Positions 46,993-55,724 of a stretch of DNA of 57,458 nt are shown in pieces. Position 1 is the stretch's first letter, and each line of letters begins with the position of its first letter. The DNA is taken from the NCBI GenBank assembly GCA_002869685.1, contig PKUE01000118.1:1-57458 (forward strand), in the 5' to 3' direction. The position numbers and the translations under genes are program-made. The notes beneath the pieces were generated by a model, which was not told the DNA's origin, did no database searches, and saw only the letters and a list, made by a program, of their open reading frames with translations. This DNA comes from Desulfuromonas sp. (GTDB lineage Bacteria; Desulfobacterota; Desulfuromonadia; Desulfuromonadales; Desulfuromonadaceae).

Positions 46993-48528
46993 TCAGGACT
47001 CTTCAAAGCGCAGGTTATATTTTTTGATCTTACGGTGCAGAGTATTGCGGGCAATGCCGAGACTCTTGGCCGTTTCGGTAATGTTCCAGCGATGTTGTTC
47101 CAGCGCTTCCTGGATGGTCTCTTTTTCGCTGTCCTTGAGACCCTGATGGCTGGGTGGCAACAGGTTCTTGCGCGTCATGATGGTGGTCAGGGTTTTTTCC
47201 AACCCGCGCAACGAGTGCCACATCTGGTGTAGTTCACCGGCACTCATTGTTTCGAGCACCTCCTCATTGCCGTATTTCTCCCAGAACCCTTCCAGGGATT
47301 GATTCTGCTCCAGCGGCATGAGATCGGCCTCGGGCAGCGGTGCATTGTCGCAATCATCACCCCGACAGCCGAGCCGTTCACCGAGATGGCTGGGTTGAAT
47401 GACGTCATCGTTACACAGCACAATGGCGCGACGCATGCAGTTGGCCAGTTCCCGGATGTTCCCCGGCCAGTTGTAGCTGTTGAGGCGCTCAAGAGTGGCC
47501 GTAGCCAACGACAGTTTTGGATTGAGCTGTTTGACGAAGAAATCCGCCAGCAGCGAGATATCCTCACGGCGGTCCTGCAGAGCGGGAATTTCCACTTTCA
47601 CGACATTAAGGCGATAATAGAGATCCTCGCGGAACGTTTTTTCTTCGATGGCCTTTTCCAGATCAACGTTGGTTGCGGCGATCACCCGGACATTGGTCTT
47701 GATCGGCGTTTCGCCGCCGACCCGCATGAATTCACCGGTTTCAAGAACGCGCAACAGTTTGACCTGAATCAAGGGACTGGCGTCACCGATTTCGTCGAGC
47801 AGCAGGGTGCCGTGGTTGGCCAGTTCGAAAATGCCGCGTCGGGTGCGGTGGCCGCCGGTAAAGGCGCCTTTTTCATGGCCGAACAGTTCGCTGTCGAGCA
47901 GATTTTCCGGCAATGCACCACAATTGACGGCGATAAAGGACTGGTCGGCACGGTTGGAGGCGGCATGAATAAAGCGCGCCATCACCTCTTTACCGGTGCC
48001 GGTTTTCCCCTGAATCAGTACGTTGATGTTCTTCTTGGCAATTTTGTAGGCCAGCGATACCGTGCGCCGCATGGCCAGGGCATTGCCGACCTTAAAGCCC
48101 ACCGAATCGGCAACCTCGGCCCATTCCTCTTCCGACTGGTTGCCCTGTTGCCGCCGTGAGCCGTAATGGATGGCGCGATCAATCAGATCTTCGATTTCGC
48201 TGATCTCTTCAAAAGGCTTTTCCACGTATTCGTAAGCACCCTGTTGCATGGCGCTCACTGCTGTTTTGATCGTGCTGTAGCCGGTCATGATGATCACTTC
48301 GCAATCAGGCTGGCGGCTTTTGATCAGAGACAACAGTGTCAGGCCGTCGGTATCCGGCAGTTTGAGGTCCACCAGGGCCACGTGAAACGATTTTTCACTT
48401 AATGCGTGCAGGGCTTCCGGTTCGTTGACTGCTGTCGTGACGGCATAGCCTTTGTACTTGAGCAGGCGTCGGAAAAAATTACACACATCCATTTCGTCAT
48501 CGATGATCAGTACGTTAATTGTAGACAA
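46993..48528 (-). CDS. Sigma-54-dependent response regulator
   Basis: A 511-residue NtrC-type regulator: receiver domain with D-D-E (about 10-12), phosphoacceptor Asp in V-D-L-K-L-P (about 54), AAA+ domain with Walker A G-K-T-G-T-G-K-E, the sigma-54 loop G-A-F-T-G-G and Walker B L-L-L-D-E-I-G-D, and a Fis-type helix-turn-helix end N-I-T-E-T-A-K-S-L-G-I-A-R-N-T-L. The loop is G-A-F-T-G-A in most relatives. The TTG at 48528 behind GGGAGAG is preferred to the TTG at 48549. Its likely target is the -24/-12 promoter at 55547. Confidence 0.92.
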   Translation of the reverse strand: MSTINVLIIDDEMDVCNFFRRLLKYKGYAVTTAVNEPEALHALSEKSFHVALVDLKLPDTDGLTLLSLIKSRQPDCEVIIMTGYSTIKTAVSAMQQGAYEYVEKPFEEISEIEDLIDRAIHYGSRRQQGNQSEEEWAEVADSVGFKVGNALAMRRTVSLAYKIAKKNINVLIQGKTGTGKEVMARFIHAASNRADQSFIAVNCGALPENLLDSELFGHEKGAFTGGHRTRRGIFELANHGTLLLDEIGDASPLIQVKLLRVLETGEFMRVGGETPIKTNVRVIAATNVDLEKAIEEKTFREDLYYRLNVVKVEIPALQDRREDISLLADFFVKQLNPKLSLATATLERLNSYNWPGNIRELANCMRRAIVLCNDDVIQPSHLGERLGCRGDDCDNAPLPEADLMPLEQNQSLEGFWEKYGNEEVLETMSAGELHQMWHSLRGLEKTLTTIMTRKNLLPPSHQGLKDSEKETIQEALEQHRWNITETAKSLGIARNTLHRKIKKYNLRFEES

Positions 48529-48579
48529 TGTTGCTCTCCCGGTTGGCAAACATAATCAGTCGGGCTGGAGTCAGCGCGG

Positions 48580-50229
48580 CTATTCTTCCGTTTCCGGCAA
48601 AACCAGTGAAAAAGTACTGCCCTGGCCCGGTGTACTGGTTACTTCTATGGTTCCGTTATGACCCTGGGCAATTCCGAGGCTGACCGAAAGACCGAGGCCG
48701 GTCCCTTTGGTTGCTTCTTTGCTGGTGAAAAACGGGGTGAAAATCTTTTGCAGATTTTTCTCGTCAATACCGCAGCCGTTGTCCTCGACGCTGATAATGG
48801 CCCAGCGCTTGCCATTTTTGGTGCGGACGTGGGTACGGACATGGATCATCTTCTCGTCGTCAAGCTGGCTGTCCAGAGCGTCGCGGGCATTGACCAGCAG
48901 GTTGGTGAGCACCTGTTGGATTTGCGGCCCGTTAGCCGTCAGCGTTGGCAGGTTGGGATCAAGATCGGCAATAATGCGGATCTGGTTGCGGTTGATCTGA
49001 TACTGGATCAGGCTCAGAACCCGTTCCACCTCACTGTTGAGATCGGTGGAACTGACGGCAATCTGATCCTGACGTGAGAACGTCAGCAGGTTTTGAATGA
49101 TCCGCTTGCAGCGCAGGCCGCAGTTGATGATATCGTTGATCTCTTCACTGACATCCTGATCCGCCAGTTCACGGCTGAGCAACTGAGCGGTGCCGATGAT
49201 CACCGTCATCGGGCTGTTCAGTTCGTGTGCAACGCCGGCGGCCATCTCGCCGATGGCGGCCAGTTTGGCCGATTGAACCAGCTGCGCCTCCATTTTCACT
49301 TTTTCGGTGACATCCTTGAGGATGATGGTCATGGCAACCATCTGCCCCTCGTCATTCAAAACAGGATAATGGGAGCGATCAAGAGTCAGTCCCGATTCGT
49401 CGTGGATGCGGATATGCTGCGGCTGCAACGTTTTGCGCATCTCTTCCATCGGGCAATCCACGCACGGGGCATTGAGACCGTGCAGACAGGCATAGCATTT
49501 GTTGCTGTTGGCCTGCTCCCAGGTTTTGCGCATCTCTTCCGGCAAATGGCCGTTGTGCAGAATCACGTTGTTTTCCGTGTCCACCAGGACAATCGGATCG
49601 GTAACCGCACGGAAGGTCTGCTCCCATTCCTGCTTGGCGCGGGACACCTGAGTGTACAGGCGCGAGTTCTGGATACTGATCGACAGATGGTCGGCCAGAT
49701 GTTGAATCGCCGACAGCTCAGCTTCCTGATAGGCATCGCGATGAAAGCTGGCAACCAGTAAGACGCCGATGACTTCCGAACGCACAAACATGGGCGCAAT
49801 GGCCAGCGATTTAAACTCGATCGGGTAAATCGTCGACTGACGTATCTGCGAGAGATAACTGGTGGCCGGGTCGAAACTGGCGGCTTTTTTACTCCGGATA
49901 ACCTGCCAGCTGTAGGAATCTTTCGGCAGGTCGTTCATGGTGCAGAAATCGTGCGGAACGACGGCTTTCAGGCTGAGGCGATCCATGCTCAGGGTGGCAA
50001 CACTGAGAAAATCGCAGGGGATCGCCTGGGGCAACTTAAGGAACGTGCGATCGAGGATATCGCCGATGGTCATGTGGATGCTGATGTCACGGGTCAACTG
50101 GTGAAGGATCTCCAACAGGGTATTCTGCTTGAGAATTTCCTCATTTTTCTTCTTCAACTCAACGTAATAGTTGAGTTTGGAAGAATCGACCCCCGTCAGT
50201 TGTTGTAACAAGTGCTCCTTAGTATCCAT
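48580..50229 (-). CDS. Soluble sensor histidine kinase (GAF-PAS-HisKA-HATPase)
   Basis: A 549-residue kinase without membrane segments. An N-terminal helix is followed by a GAF domain (about 45-200), a PAS domain with C-Y-A-C-x7-C-V-D-C (about 247-261), a phosphoacceptor H in [11 protein letters not shown] (about 331) and an ATPase domain (N-A-R-D-A-L, D-N-G-C-G-I, G-T-G-L-G-L). The four cysteines may bind a metal or cluster, hinting at redox or metal sensing. The ATG at 50229 follows GGAGG; the open frame reaches back into the alcohol dehydrogenase gene. Confidence 0.9.
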   Translation of the reverse strand: MDTKEHLLQQLTGVDSSKLNYYVELKKKNEEILKQNTLLEILHQLTRDISIHMTIGDILDRTFLKLPQAIPCDFLSVATLSMDRLSLKAVVPHDFCTMNDLPKDSYSWQVIRSKKAASFDPATSYLSQIRQSTIYPIEFKSLAIAPMFVRSEVIGVLLVASFHRDAYQEAELSAIQHLADHLSISIQNSRLYTQVSRAKQEWEQTFRAVTDPIVLVDTENNVILHNGHLPEEMRKTWEQANSNKCYACLHGLNAPCVDCPMEEMRKTLQPQHIRIHDESGLTLDRSHYPVLNDEGQMVAMTIILKDVTEKVKMEAQLVQSAKLAAIGEMAAGVAHELNSPMTVIIGTAQLLSRELADQDVSEEINDIINCGLRCKRIIQNLLTFSRQDQIAVSSTDLNSEVERVLSLIQYQINRNQIRIIADLDPNLPTLTANGPQIQQVLTNLLVNARDALDSQLDDEKMIHVRTHVRTKNGKRWAIISVEDNGCGIDEKNLQKIFTPFFTSKEATKGTGLGLSVSLGIAQGHNGTIEVTSTPGQGSTFSLVLPETEE

Positions 50230-50245
50230 CGTTCCTCCGGCGCCG

Positions 50246-51394
50246 TTACATGGCTTTGTGGAAAATTTCCGCAATCTGTTCGTAGCTGGCCGGCCTCGGG
50301 TTGGTCACCAGACAGGCATCGTTGAGCGCATTGTGGCTGAGGCGGTCGATGGCATCCAGTGGCAGGCCGATCTGACCCAGTCCCTGATGCAGACCAATGT
50401 CCGCCAGGAGCCGATTCACCGCGACGATGGATTGTCGTGCTGACTCCTCCAGGCTCATGCCGCGCACATGCTCGCCCATGGCGATGGCAATATTACGGAA
50501 TTTCTCCGGGCAGGCCGGAAGATTGAATTCCATGACATGAGGCAGAATGGCGGCGTTGGATTCACCGTGGTGCTTGTCGAGCAGACCGTCCACCTGGTGT
50601 GTCATGGCGTGCGTTGCTCCGAGGATGGCGTTGGACAGCGCCAGACCACCGGTCAGACTGGCCATCGACATGTTGGTGTTGGCATCCATGTCGCTGCGGT
50701 CGGCGACGGCTTGGCGCAGATATTTGGAGGCCAGCTCAATGGTCTTAAGCGAGTGGATCTCTGTCAGCGGTGTGGCGGCCAGCGATACGTAGGTCTCAAT
50801 ACCGTGGGTAAAAGCGTCGATGCCGGTGGCGGCTGCCAATGCCGAATCCTTGGTGCGCAGCAACTCCGGGTCAACAATGGCGATATCCGGCACCAGTGAT
50901 TTGGAGATGATCGACATCTTCAGCTGCCGGGTTGAGTCGACAATGATGGCAAACTGGGTGACTTCGGAACCCGCCCCGGCGGTACTGGGGGCGATCACCA
51001 TCGGCGGCAGCGGCTGGTTGACTTTATTGATCCCTTCGTAGTCGCGCAACTCGCCGCCGTTGGTGGCGAGAATGGCAATCGCCTTGGCGACATCTGTGGG
51101 GCTGCCACCGCCGACGACAACAATGGCATCACAGCCGGATTCCATGTAACGCAACACCCCCTCACGGACCTCATAATCCTTGGGATTGGTGGTCAGTGCG
51201 GCGTAGGTCACCGTATCGAGGCCGCTGGCATGGAGATAATGCTTGGCTTTATCCACCCAGCCGGCATTGATGACGTCCGCGTCACTGACAACAAAGACTT
51301 TTGAGGCGCCGATGCGTAAAGCACTGTCGCCGATCTGGCTGAGACTGCCGCGACCGAAGATCACTTCCGGCATGACAAATTTACTGATGTTCAT
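50246..51394 (-). CDS. Iron-containing alcohol dehydrogenase (minus-strand copy)
   Basis: A 382-residue group III dehydrogenase. NAD-binding G-G-G-S-P-T-D-V-A-K (about 94-103); metal ligands in G-I-D-A-F-T-H-G-I-E (Asp about 192, His about 196), H-A-M-T-H-Q-V-D-G and D-K-H-H-G-E-S-N-A-A. It oxidises alcohols to aldehydes or the reverse. It lies 14 bp after moeA inside the tungstate operon, so co-expression with metal supply is likely. It is a paralogue of the gene at 55725, differing in the H-H-G-E-S loop. Confidence 0.9.
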   Translation of the reverse strand: MNISKFVMPEVIFGRGSLSQIGDSALRIGASKVFVVSDADVINAGWVDKAKHYLHASGLDTVTYAALTTNPKDYEVREGVLRYMESGCDAIVVVGGGSPTDVAKAIAILATNGGELRDYEGINKVNQPLPPMVIAPSTAGAGSEVTQFAIIVDSTRQLKMSIISKSLVPDIAIVDPELLRTKDSALAAATGIDAFTHGIETYVSLAATPLTEIHSLKTIELASKYLRQAVADRSDMDANTNMSMASLTGGLALSNAILGATHAMTHQVDGLLDKHHGESNAAILPHVMEFNLPACPEKFRNIAIAMGEHVRGMSLEESARQSIVAVNRLLADIGLHQGLGQIGLPLDAIDRLSHNALNDACLVTNPRPASYEQIAEIFHKAM

Positions 51395-51408
51395 TGCTTA
51401 CTCCAATG

Positions 51409-52611
51409 TTACGCATAAGTGCTGCCGATTAGTTGAACATCGACCTGCTCACCGGCCTGAATGTGGTCCGGTGGGGCCGGTAAGATGGCCAAACCGTTGG
51501 CACGAATCATTGTTTTGAGGATGCCGGTATTCTGATCCCCTGAAGTTGTCGCCGTGTAGCGACCATTTTCAATCGTGACATGGACCCGCATAAACTGGGT
51601 GCGCCCCGATTTCTTTTTGATGCCGTCACGAAGTGTCGCCCGCACTGTCGGCTGCAGAACGCTGGTGTGTCCCATCATTTTCAGCAGCGCCGGTTTGACG
51701 AACTCTTCAAAAGTAATCATGGTTGACACCGGATTGCCGGGCAGGGAAAAGATCGGCTTGCTGCCCAAGGTGGCAAACGCCGTAGGTCGGCCGGGCTTGA
51801 TGTCAATCTTCCAGAAAACCGATTCGACACCGAGTTCTTCCAGAATGTCACGCACCAGGTCACGATCACCAGCAGAAACGCCTGCCGAGGTGATCAGAGC
51901 GTCGGCTTTAAGCCCTTCGCTGATTTTCTGCAAATGGCTTTCGCGGTTGTCGCGGGCAATGCCGAGGATGACCGGCTCCGCACCGATCTCTTTCAACGCC
52001 GCCGCGACGGCAAAACTGTTGCAGTTGATAATCTGACTGCTTGACGGGGATGTTCCCGGTTCCACCAGTTCATCACCCGTGGCCAGAATCGCGACGCGCG
52101 GACGGCGGTATACCGGCACGATCACTTTATTGAATGTGGCCAGCAGGCCGATCTCGGCCGGGCGTAACAGAGAACCGGCGCTGAGGATATGTTCGCCGCA
52201 GCAGATATCTTCAGCTTGGACACGAATGTGATCGCCTTTTTTTACGACACCGTGAATGGTTACCTGGTCACCTTTTTCGGTGGTTTCTTCAAAGGGAACC
52301 ACCGCGTCAGCACCGGGAGGGATCGGAGCGCCGGTCATGATGCGCATAGCTGTCCCCGGTGCAACCGGATCGTTGCTTTCGCCACCGGCAGGAATATAGC
52401 CGGAGATGGTCAAGGTGCCACCAGTGCTGCAATCGGCATGGCGGACGGCAAAACCGTCCATGGCTGAGTTGTCCCAGAACGGTAATCCCCAGGGAGCGAC
52501 GATATCCTCGGCGACAATTCTTCCGGTCGCTTCAAGAAGACCGACCCGCTCGACACCGAGCTTGGTGACGTGGTCTAAAATGGCCTGACGTGCCTGTTGA
52601 AAACTAAGCAT
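51409..52611 (-). CDS. moeA: Molybdopterin molybdenumtransferase MoeA
   Basis: A 400-residue protein with P-F-W-D-N-S-A-M-D-G-F-A-V (about 44-56), G-T-A-M-R-I-M-T-G-A-P-I-P-P-G-A-D-A-V-V (about 85-104), T-S-A-G-V-S-A-G-D-R-D (about 246-256) and L-P-G-N-P-V-S (about 293-299). It inserts the metal oxyanion into adenylated molybdopterin. In this operon, after a tungstate transporter, tungsten is the likely metal. It overlaps tupC by 8 bp. Confidence 0.94.
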   Translation of the reverse strand: MLSFQQARQAILDHVTKLGVERVGLLEATGRIVAEDIVAPWGLPFWDNSAMDGFAVRHADCSTGGTLTISGYIPAGGESNDPVAPGTAMRIMTGAPIPPGADAVVPFEETTEKGDQVTIHGVVKKGDHIRVQAEDICCGEHILSAGSLLRPAEIGLLATFNKVIVPVYRRPRVAILATGDELVEPGTSPSSSQIINCNSFAVAAALKEIGAEPVILGIARDNRESHLQKISEGLKADALITSAGVSAGDRDLVRDILEELGVESVFWKIDIKPGRPTAFATLGSKPIFSLPGNPVSTMITFEEFVKPALLKMMGHTSVLQPTVRATLRDGIKKKSGRTQFMRVHVTIENGRYTATTSGDQNTGILKTMIRANGLAILPAPPDHIQAGEQVDVQLIGSTYA

Positions 52612-53299
52612 AAGCTTCTTCCTTTAGTCCCATGTCGTCCGTCGATAGCAGACGTCCGCTTTCCAGCTCAATAATCCGGCTGTTGAGGCGTTGGGCCTGC
52701 GTCAGGTCATGGCTGGCAATAATCACTGTGATCCCCTGATCGGGCAGGGTGCAGATCAGTTGTTCCAGACGTTCGACACTGTATTTGTCCATATTGGCTG
52801 TCGGCTCATCCAGGAGCAGAACTTTCGGTTGTAGGGCCAGAGCTCGGGCTATGGCCACCCGTTTCTGCTCACCACCCGACAGCTCACGAGCATTGCGTTG
52901 GTGGAAATCTCCCAGGCCGACACTCTCGAGAGCGCGGTCAATGGTCTGCTGCGTCTGATTGGAACAGATCCCTTTCAGCCGTAACGCCATGCGCAGGTTG
53001 TCGCTGACGCAGCCGTCAAACAAGTAGGGAGATTGGTGGACCAGAGTGATGTGGCGACGCAACCGTGGCAGGGAGAACCAGCCCCGTTGGACACGGCGTT
53101 GCCTGAAATAGAGTTCACCGCTTTGTGGTGTCAGCAACAGGGCCAGGCAGTTGAGCAGCGTGCTTTTGCCGGAGCCGTTGGCGCCATGCAGCGAATAGAG
53201 ATGTCCGGCTTCGAACGATAACGATTCGATATCAAGAGCATAGCGCTGCTGCTTGTCATAGCGATAGCGTAGCTGTTCGAGGCGGTACAGTTCTTTCAT
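52604..53299 (-). CDS. tupC: Tungstate ABC transporter ATP-binding protein TupC
   Basis: A 231-residue ATPase: G-A-N-G-S-G-K-S-T-L (Walker A about 39-48), E-L-S-G-G-E-Q-K-R-V (signature about 139-148), V-L-L-L-D-E-P-T-A-N-M-D (Walker B), A-S-H-D. It powers the TupB permease, overlapping it by 4 bp. The specificity label comes from TupA. Confidence 0.92.
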   Translation of the reverse strand: MKELYRLEQLRYRYDKQQRYALDIESLSFEAGHLYSLHGANGSGKSTLLNCLALLLTPQSGELYFRQRRVQRGWFSLPRLRRHITLVHQSPYLFDGCVSDNLRMALRLKGICSNQTQQTIDRALESVGLGDFHQRNARELSGGEQKRVAIARALALQPKVLLLDEPTANMDKYSVERLEQLICTLPDQGITVIIASHDLTQAQRLNSRIIELESGRLLSTDDMGLKEEAYA

Positions 53300-53988
53300 C
53301 GGGACCTCTGTTGCAAGAAGTTGAGAAAAATATTAATCGCCAGGGCCACCGATAACAGGATCATGCCCAAAGCCAGACCAAAGGCAAATTCCCCCTTGCT
53401 GGTTTCCAGAGCAATGGCCGTGGTCATGGTGCGGGTATAGCCGCGAATATTGCCACCGAGCATCATGGCGACGCCCACTTCAGCGATAATCCGTCCGAAT
53501 CCGGCGATCAGAGCCGCCATAATGCCGAAACGGATCTCCTTGACCAGCACCATTACCCCGGTCAGTGGTCCGGCACCCAATGTTTGGGCCGTCGGCAAAA
53601 TGCGTGGATCTGAACCAACCACAGCAGCCAGTGTATAGTTGGTGACGATGGGTGTGGCCAGAATGATCTGGCCGATCACCATAGCTGCCGGGGTAAACAG
53701 CAGGCCGAATTGTCCTAACGGACCCTGGCGGCTGAGAAAGCCGTACACCACCAGGCCGACCACCACCGTTGGCAGCGCCATCAACGTGTTCAGAATTGTC
53801 AGGCAAAAAGTTTTGCCACTGAACTGGTTGAGGGCGATGACAATGCCGATGGGCACACTGATCAGTGTGGCGAAAAAAATCGCCATACTGGAGATCGTCA
53901 GGGAGGTGCCAACGGTGTTGAACACCTCCCCATCGAGAGACAGAATCAGCGCAAATGCCGTGCGCAATGATTCAACAATAAAATCCAC
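53296..53988 (-). CDS. tupB: Tungstate ABC transporter permease TupB
   Basis: A 230-residue permease with five to six membrane helices. The ATPase-contact loop is E-I-R-F-G-I-M-A-A-L-I-A-G-F-G-R-I-I-A-E-V-G-V-A (about 148-171), and G-A-G-P-L-T-G-V-M-V-L-V lies before it. TupB-like sequence and gene order fit a high-affinity tungstate importer. Confidence 0.92.
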   Translation of the reverse strand: MDFIVESLRTAFALILSLDGEVFNTVGTSLTISSMAIFFATLISVPIGIVIALNQFSGKTFCLTILNTLMALPTVVVGLVVYGFLSRQGPLGQFGLLFTPAAMVIGQIILATPIVTNYTLAAVVGSDPRILPTAQTLGAGPLTGVMVLVKEIRFGIMAALIAGFGRIIAEVGVAMMLGGNIRGYTRTMTTAIALETSKGEFAFGLALGMILLSVALAINIFLNFLQQRSR

Positions 53989-53997
53989 GGCTTATCC

Positions 53998-54804
53998 TTA
54001 CTTCTCGTAAGTAAAGAATAGTTGTTGACCGTTCTTGCGGTATCCGTCAATCAGTTTCTGACCGGTTTCACCGGTGAGGAAGTTAGCGAATGCCGTGGCC
54101 AGCTCGTACTTGGCATGAGGGTGCTTGGCCGGGTTGACTGGGATAACTCCATACGGGTTGAACAGGCGGCTGTCGCCTTCAACGGCAACCTTCAGGGTGA
54201 TCTTTCCCTGATAGGCAATGTAAGTACCACGGTCGGTCAAAGCATAACCCTGACGCTCATCGGCCATGGTCAGAACTTCACCCATGCCACGACCAGCTTC
54301 GAGATACCAGTCGCCAGCCGGTTTCAGGTCCGCCGCTTTCCACAACGACAACTCTTTAAAGTGAGTACCCGACTCATCGCCACGAGACACAAAGGTGGCT
54401 TTGCTTTCAGCGATTTTGGCCAGAGCCGCTGCGACATCAGTAGTGCCCTTGATCCCTGCCGGATCGGCTTCGGGGCCAACAACAACAAAGTCGTTGTACA
54501 TGACATCCTGACGGTCTACACCGTAGCCGCCTTCAACAAACGCGTTCTCTTTGGCGCGGGCGTGTACCAGAATCACATCAACATCTCCCGCCATGCCCAG
54601 CTTGATGGCTTTGCCGGTACCGACAGCAATCACGTCGACCTTGCAGTCGTTTTGTGCCTCAAAGGTGGGCAGCAGAGCGCTGAGCAGTCCAGAGTTTTCC
54701 GTCGAGGTGGTTGTCGCCAGTTTCAGGTGCTCCTGCGCCAGGGCGGTGGTGGCGACAAGGCCAACCATCAACAGTGAAAGCAGGATCAGTTGCAGTTGTT
54801 TCAT
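53998..54804 (-). CDS. tupA: Tungstate-binding periplasmic protein TupA
   Basis: A 268-residue protein: signal peptide (about 1-23, ending T-A-L-A-Q), then L-A-T-T-T-S-T-E-N-S-G (about 29-39), whose T-T-T-S is the oxyanion-binding motif of TupA. F-V-S-R-G-D-E-S-G-T-H and Y-A-L-T-D-R-G-T-Y also fit. The ATG at 54804, 7 bp after GAAGGA, gives a clean signal peptide. The long in-frame extension to 55062 would translate the leader RNA and is rejected. The start overlaps the stop of a 30-codon leader ORF (ATGA). Confidence 0.94.
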   Translation of the reverse strand: MKQLQLILLSLLMVGLVATTALAQEHLKLATTTSTENSGLLSALLPTFEAQNDCKVDVIAVGTGKAIKLGMAGDVDVILVHARAKENAFVEGGYGVDRQDVMYNDFVVVGPEADPAGIKGTTDVAAALAKIAESKATFVSRGDESGTHFKELSLWKAADLKPAGDWYLEAGRGMGEVLTMADERQGYALTDRGTYIAYQGKITLKVAVEGDSRLFNPYGVIPVNPAKHPHAKYELATAFANFLTGETGQKLIDGYRKNGQQLFFTYEK

Positions 54805-54893
54805 AACGATTTTTCCTTCAAATAAAAGGGTTGAATTACATGACCCTCCCATGATGGAAAAAAGCTTACGACGTAAAAACCGTCGGTATCCAT
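54801..54893 (-). CDS. 30-codon leader ORF between riboswitch and tupA
   Basis: ATG 54893 to TGA 54801 reads M-D-T-D-G-F-Y-V-V-S-F-F and ends L-K-E-K-S-L. A consensus AAAGGAG lies 10 bp upstream, inside the 3' strand of the riboswitch closing helix. Its stop overlaps the tupA start as ATGA, the usual sign of translational coupling. No family recognised; the peptide may matter less than its translation. It also spans a short hairpin with T-run (54857-54888). Confidence 0.65.
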   Translation of the reverse strand: MDTDGFYVVSFFPSWEGHVIQPFYLKEKSL

Positions 54894-54899
54894 TGTCGG

Positions 54900-54998
54900 T
54901 CAGCTCCTTTCCAAACGCGGGAGGCTCGCCAGTTTCCCGAGGAACCCATTGGTCTGTCACCATGGGGTGTCCCGTTAGGTGATCAGACTCGGAGAATA
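54900..54998 (-). promoter_or_regulatory. Molybdenum/tungsten-cofactor-type riboswitch upstream of tupA
   Basis: On minus the leader carries CTCCGAG, then stem P2 GTCTG-A-TCACC with GGTGA-CAGAC (54952-54961), a small hairpin CTCG/CGAG, the block GCCTCCC, and TTGGAAAGGAG. CTCC and GGAG close P1. The same elements, with changed but still paired stem bases, occur before the AOR gene at 56992. The 3' part matches what I recall of the E. coli moaA Mo-cofactor leader. The short (~100 nt) form fits tungsten-cofactor variants that lack one stem. Confidence 0.72.
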
Positions 54999-55019
54999 TG
55001 CAACAGGGGCTCGCCGTGG

Positions 55020-55057
55020 CGTATACGCACCTGTTGTCTTTGTGCTGGTCGTATACG
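55020..55057. promoter_or_regulatory. Two CGTATACG palindromes upstream of the tup leader
   Basis: The self-complementary octamer CGTATACG occurs at 55020-55027 and 55050-55057, exactly 30 bp apart (about three helical turns). They lie just upstream of the leader RNA, where the tup promoter is expected. An operator, for example for the ModE-type regulator, is plausible but unproven. Confidence 0.5.
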
Positions 55058-55192
55058 TGCAAGTCCCGTGCACAATTTCACCGATTACGTTATTAAAAAT
55101 GGACAACCTGATTCCACTGGGGTGAAAAGGTGTCTTCCTGTCCGGTGTAACCCTCCCTGTTTCACGTTATCTCGGCACACGGTTGTTGTGGA

Positions 55193-55506
55193 TGTTCCAT
55201 TGTTGAGCGACGGTAATGCCGGGCTCTGTCTAGCTACAATGTTTGTGCTTAAAGTGTAACAAAGTGGAACACATTGTCACGAATTTGTCGGTGTGATTGG
55301 TCCATGGTGGCGCATCTTGACGGGCGTGTTGGCGGTGGGGGTGAGAAAGTTGATCCGACAACAGGGGGATGACATTGTTCCATGGTGACACGCTGAAGAG
55401 CCAAAGGGTGTTACAGACTGTGCCGAACTGAGACAAAGCGTACCGTTGACGGCAAGTTGTCGCGGCGCGATTTTGTAGACGTTTTGGCTGTGTTCCACTA
55501 TGTAAC
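55193..55506 (+). promoter_or_regulatory. Cluster of repeated candidate enhancer sites upstream of the sigma-54 promoter
   Basis: Related sites built on T-G-T/G-T-C-C-A: TGTTCCA at 55193; the reverse of TGTGTTCCACTTTGTTAC at 55256-55273; TTGGTCCATGGTGGCGC at 55297-55313; TTGTTCCATGGTGACAC at 55375-55391; TGTGTTCCACTATGTAAC at 55489-55506. The second and last agree in 16 of 18 bases. Clustered upstream sites are typical for NtrC-type activators. No gene is seen in this roughly 650-bp stretch. Confidence 0.6.
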
Positions 55507-55546
55507 TGTTCTGAAATACGGAGGTTTTAAGCAAAGTTTTAAAAAG

Positions 55547-55562
55547 TGGCATCCTAGTTGCT
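55547..55562 (+). promoter_or_regulatory. Sigma-54 (-24/-12) promoter of the plus-strand alcohol dehydrogenase
   Basis: TGGCATCCTAGTTGCT matches TGGCA-N6-TTGCW exactly, with correct GG to GC spacing. It lies 163 bp before the ATG, giving a leader of roughly 150 nt. A sigma-54 activator gene is in the neighbouring operon. Confidence 0.87.
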
Positions 55563-55724
55563 CTAAGGGAGGGTACGGTTGTCCGTCGGTGAGCCGGGTG
55601 TTCCGGTTCCGTATTCCTTCCTCTCTATTGTTAATCGCGATCGATTAAGGAGAGTGCTGGAAGATGAGTAAACTCATGCGGACAAGTTATCTTCATTCAC
55701 AACAGCAACAAAGGAGAGAACAAA

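Noticed and set aside
54805-55062. N-terminal extension of TupA in the long open frame
   Set aside because: It runs through the structured leader RNA, lacks a ribosome site and would bury the signal peptide; ATG 54804 gives a normal secreted protein.
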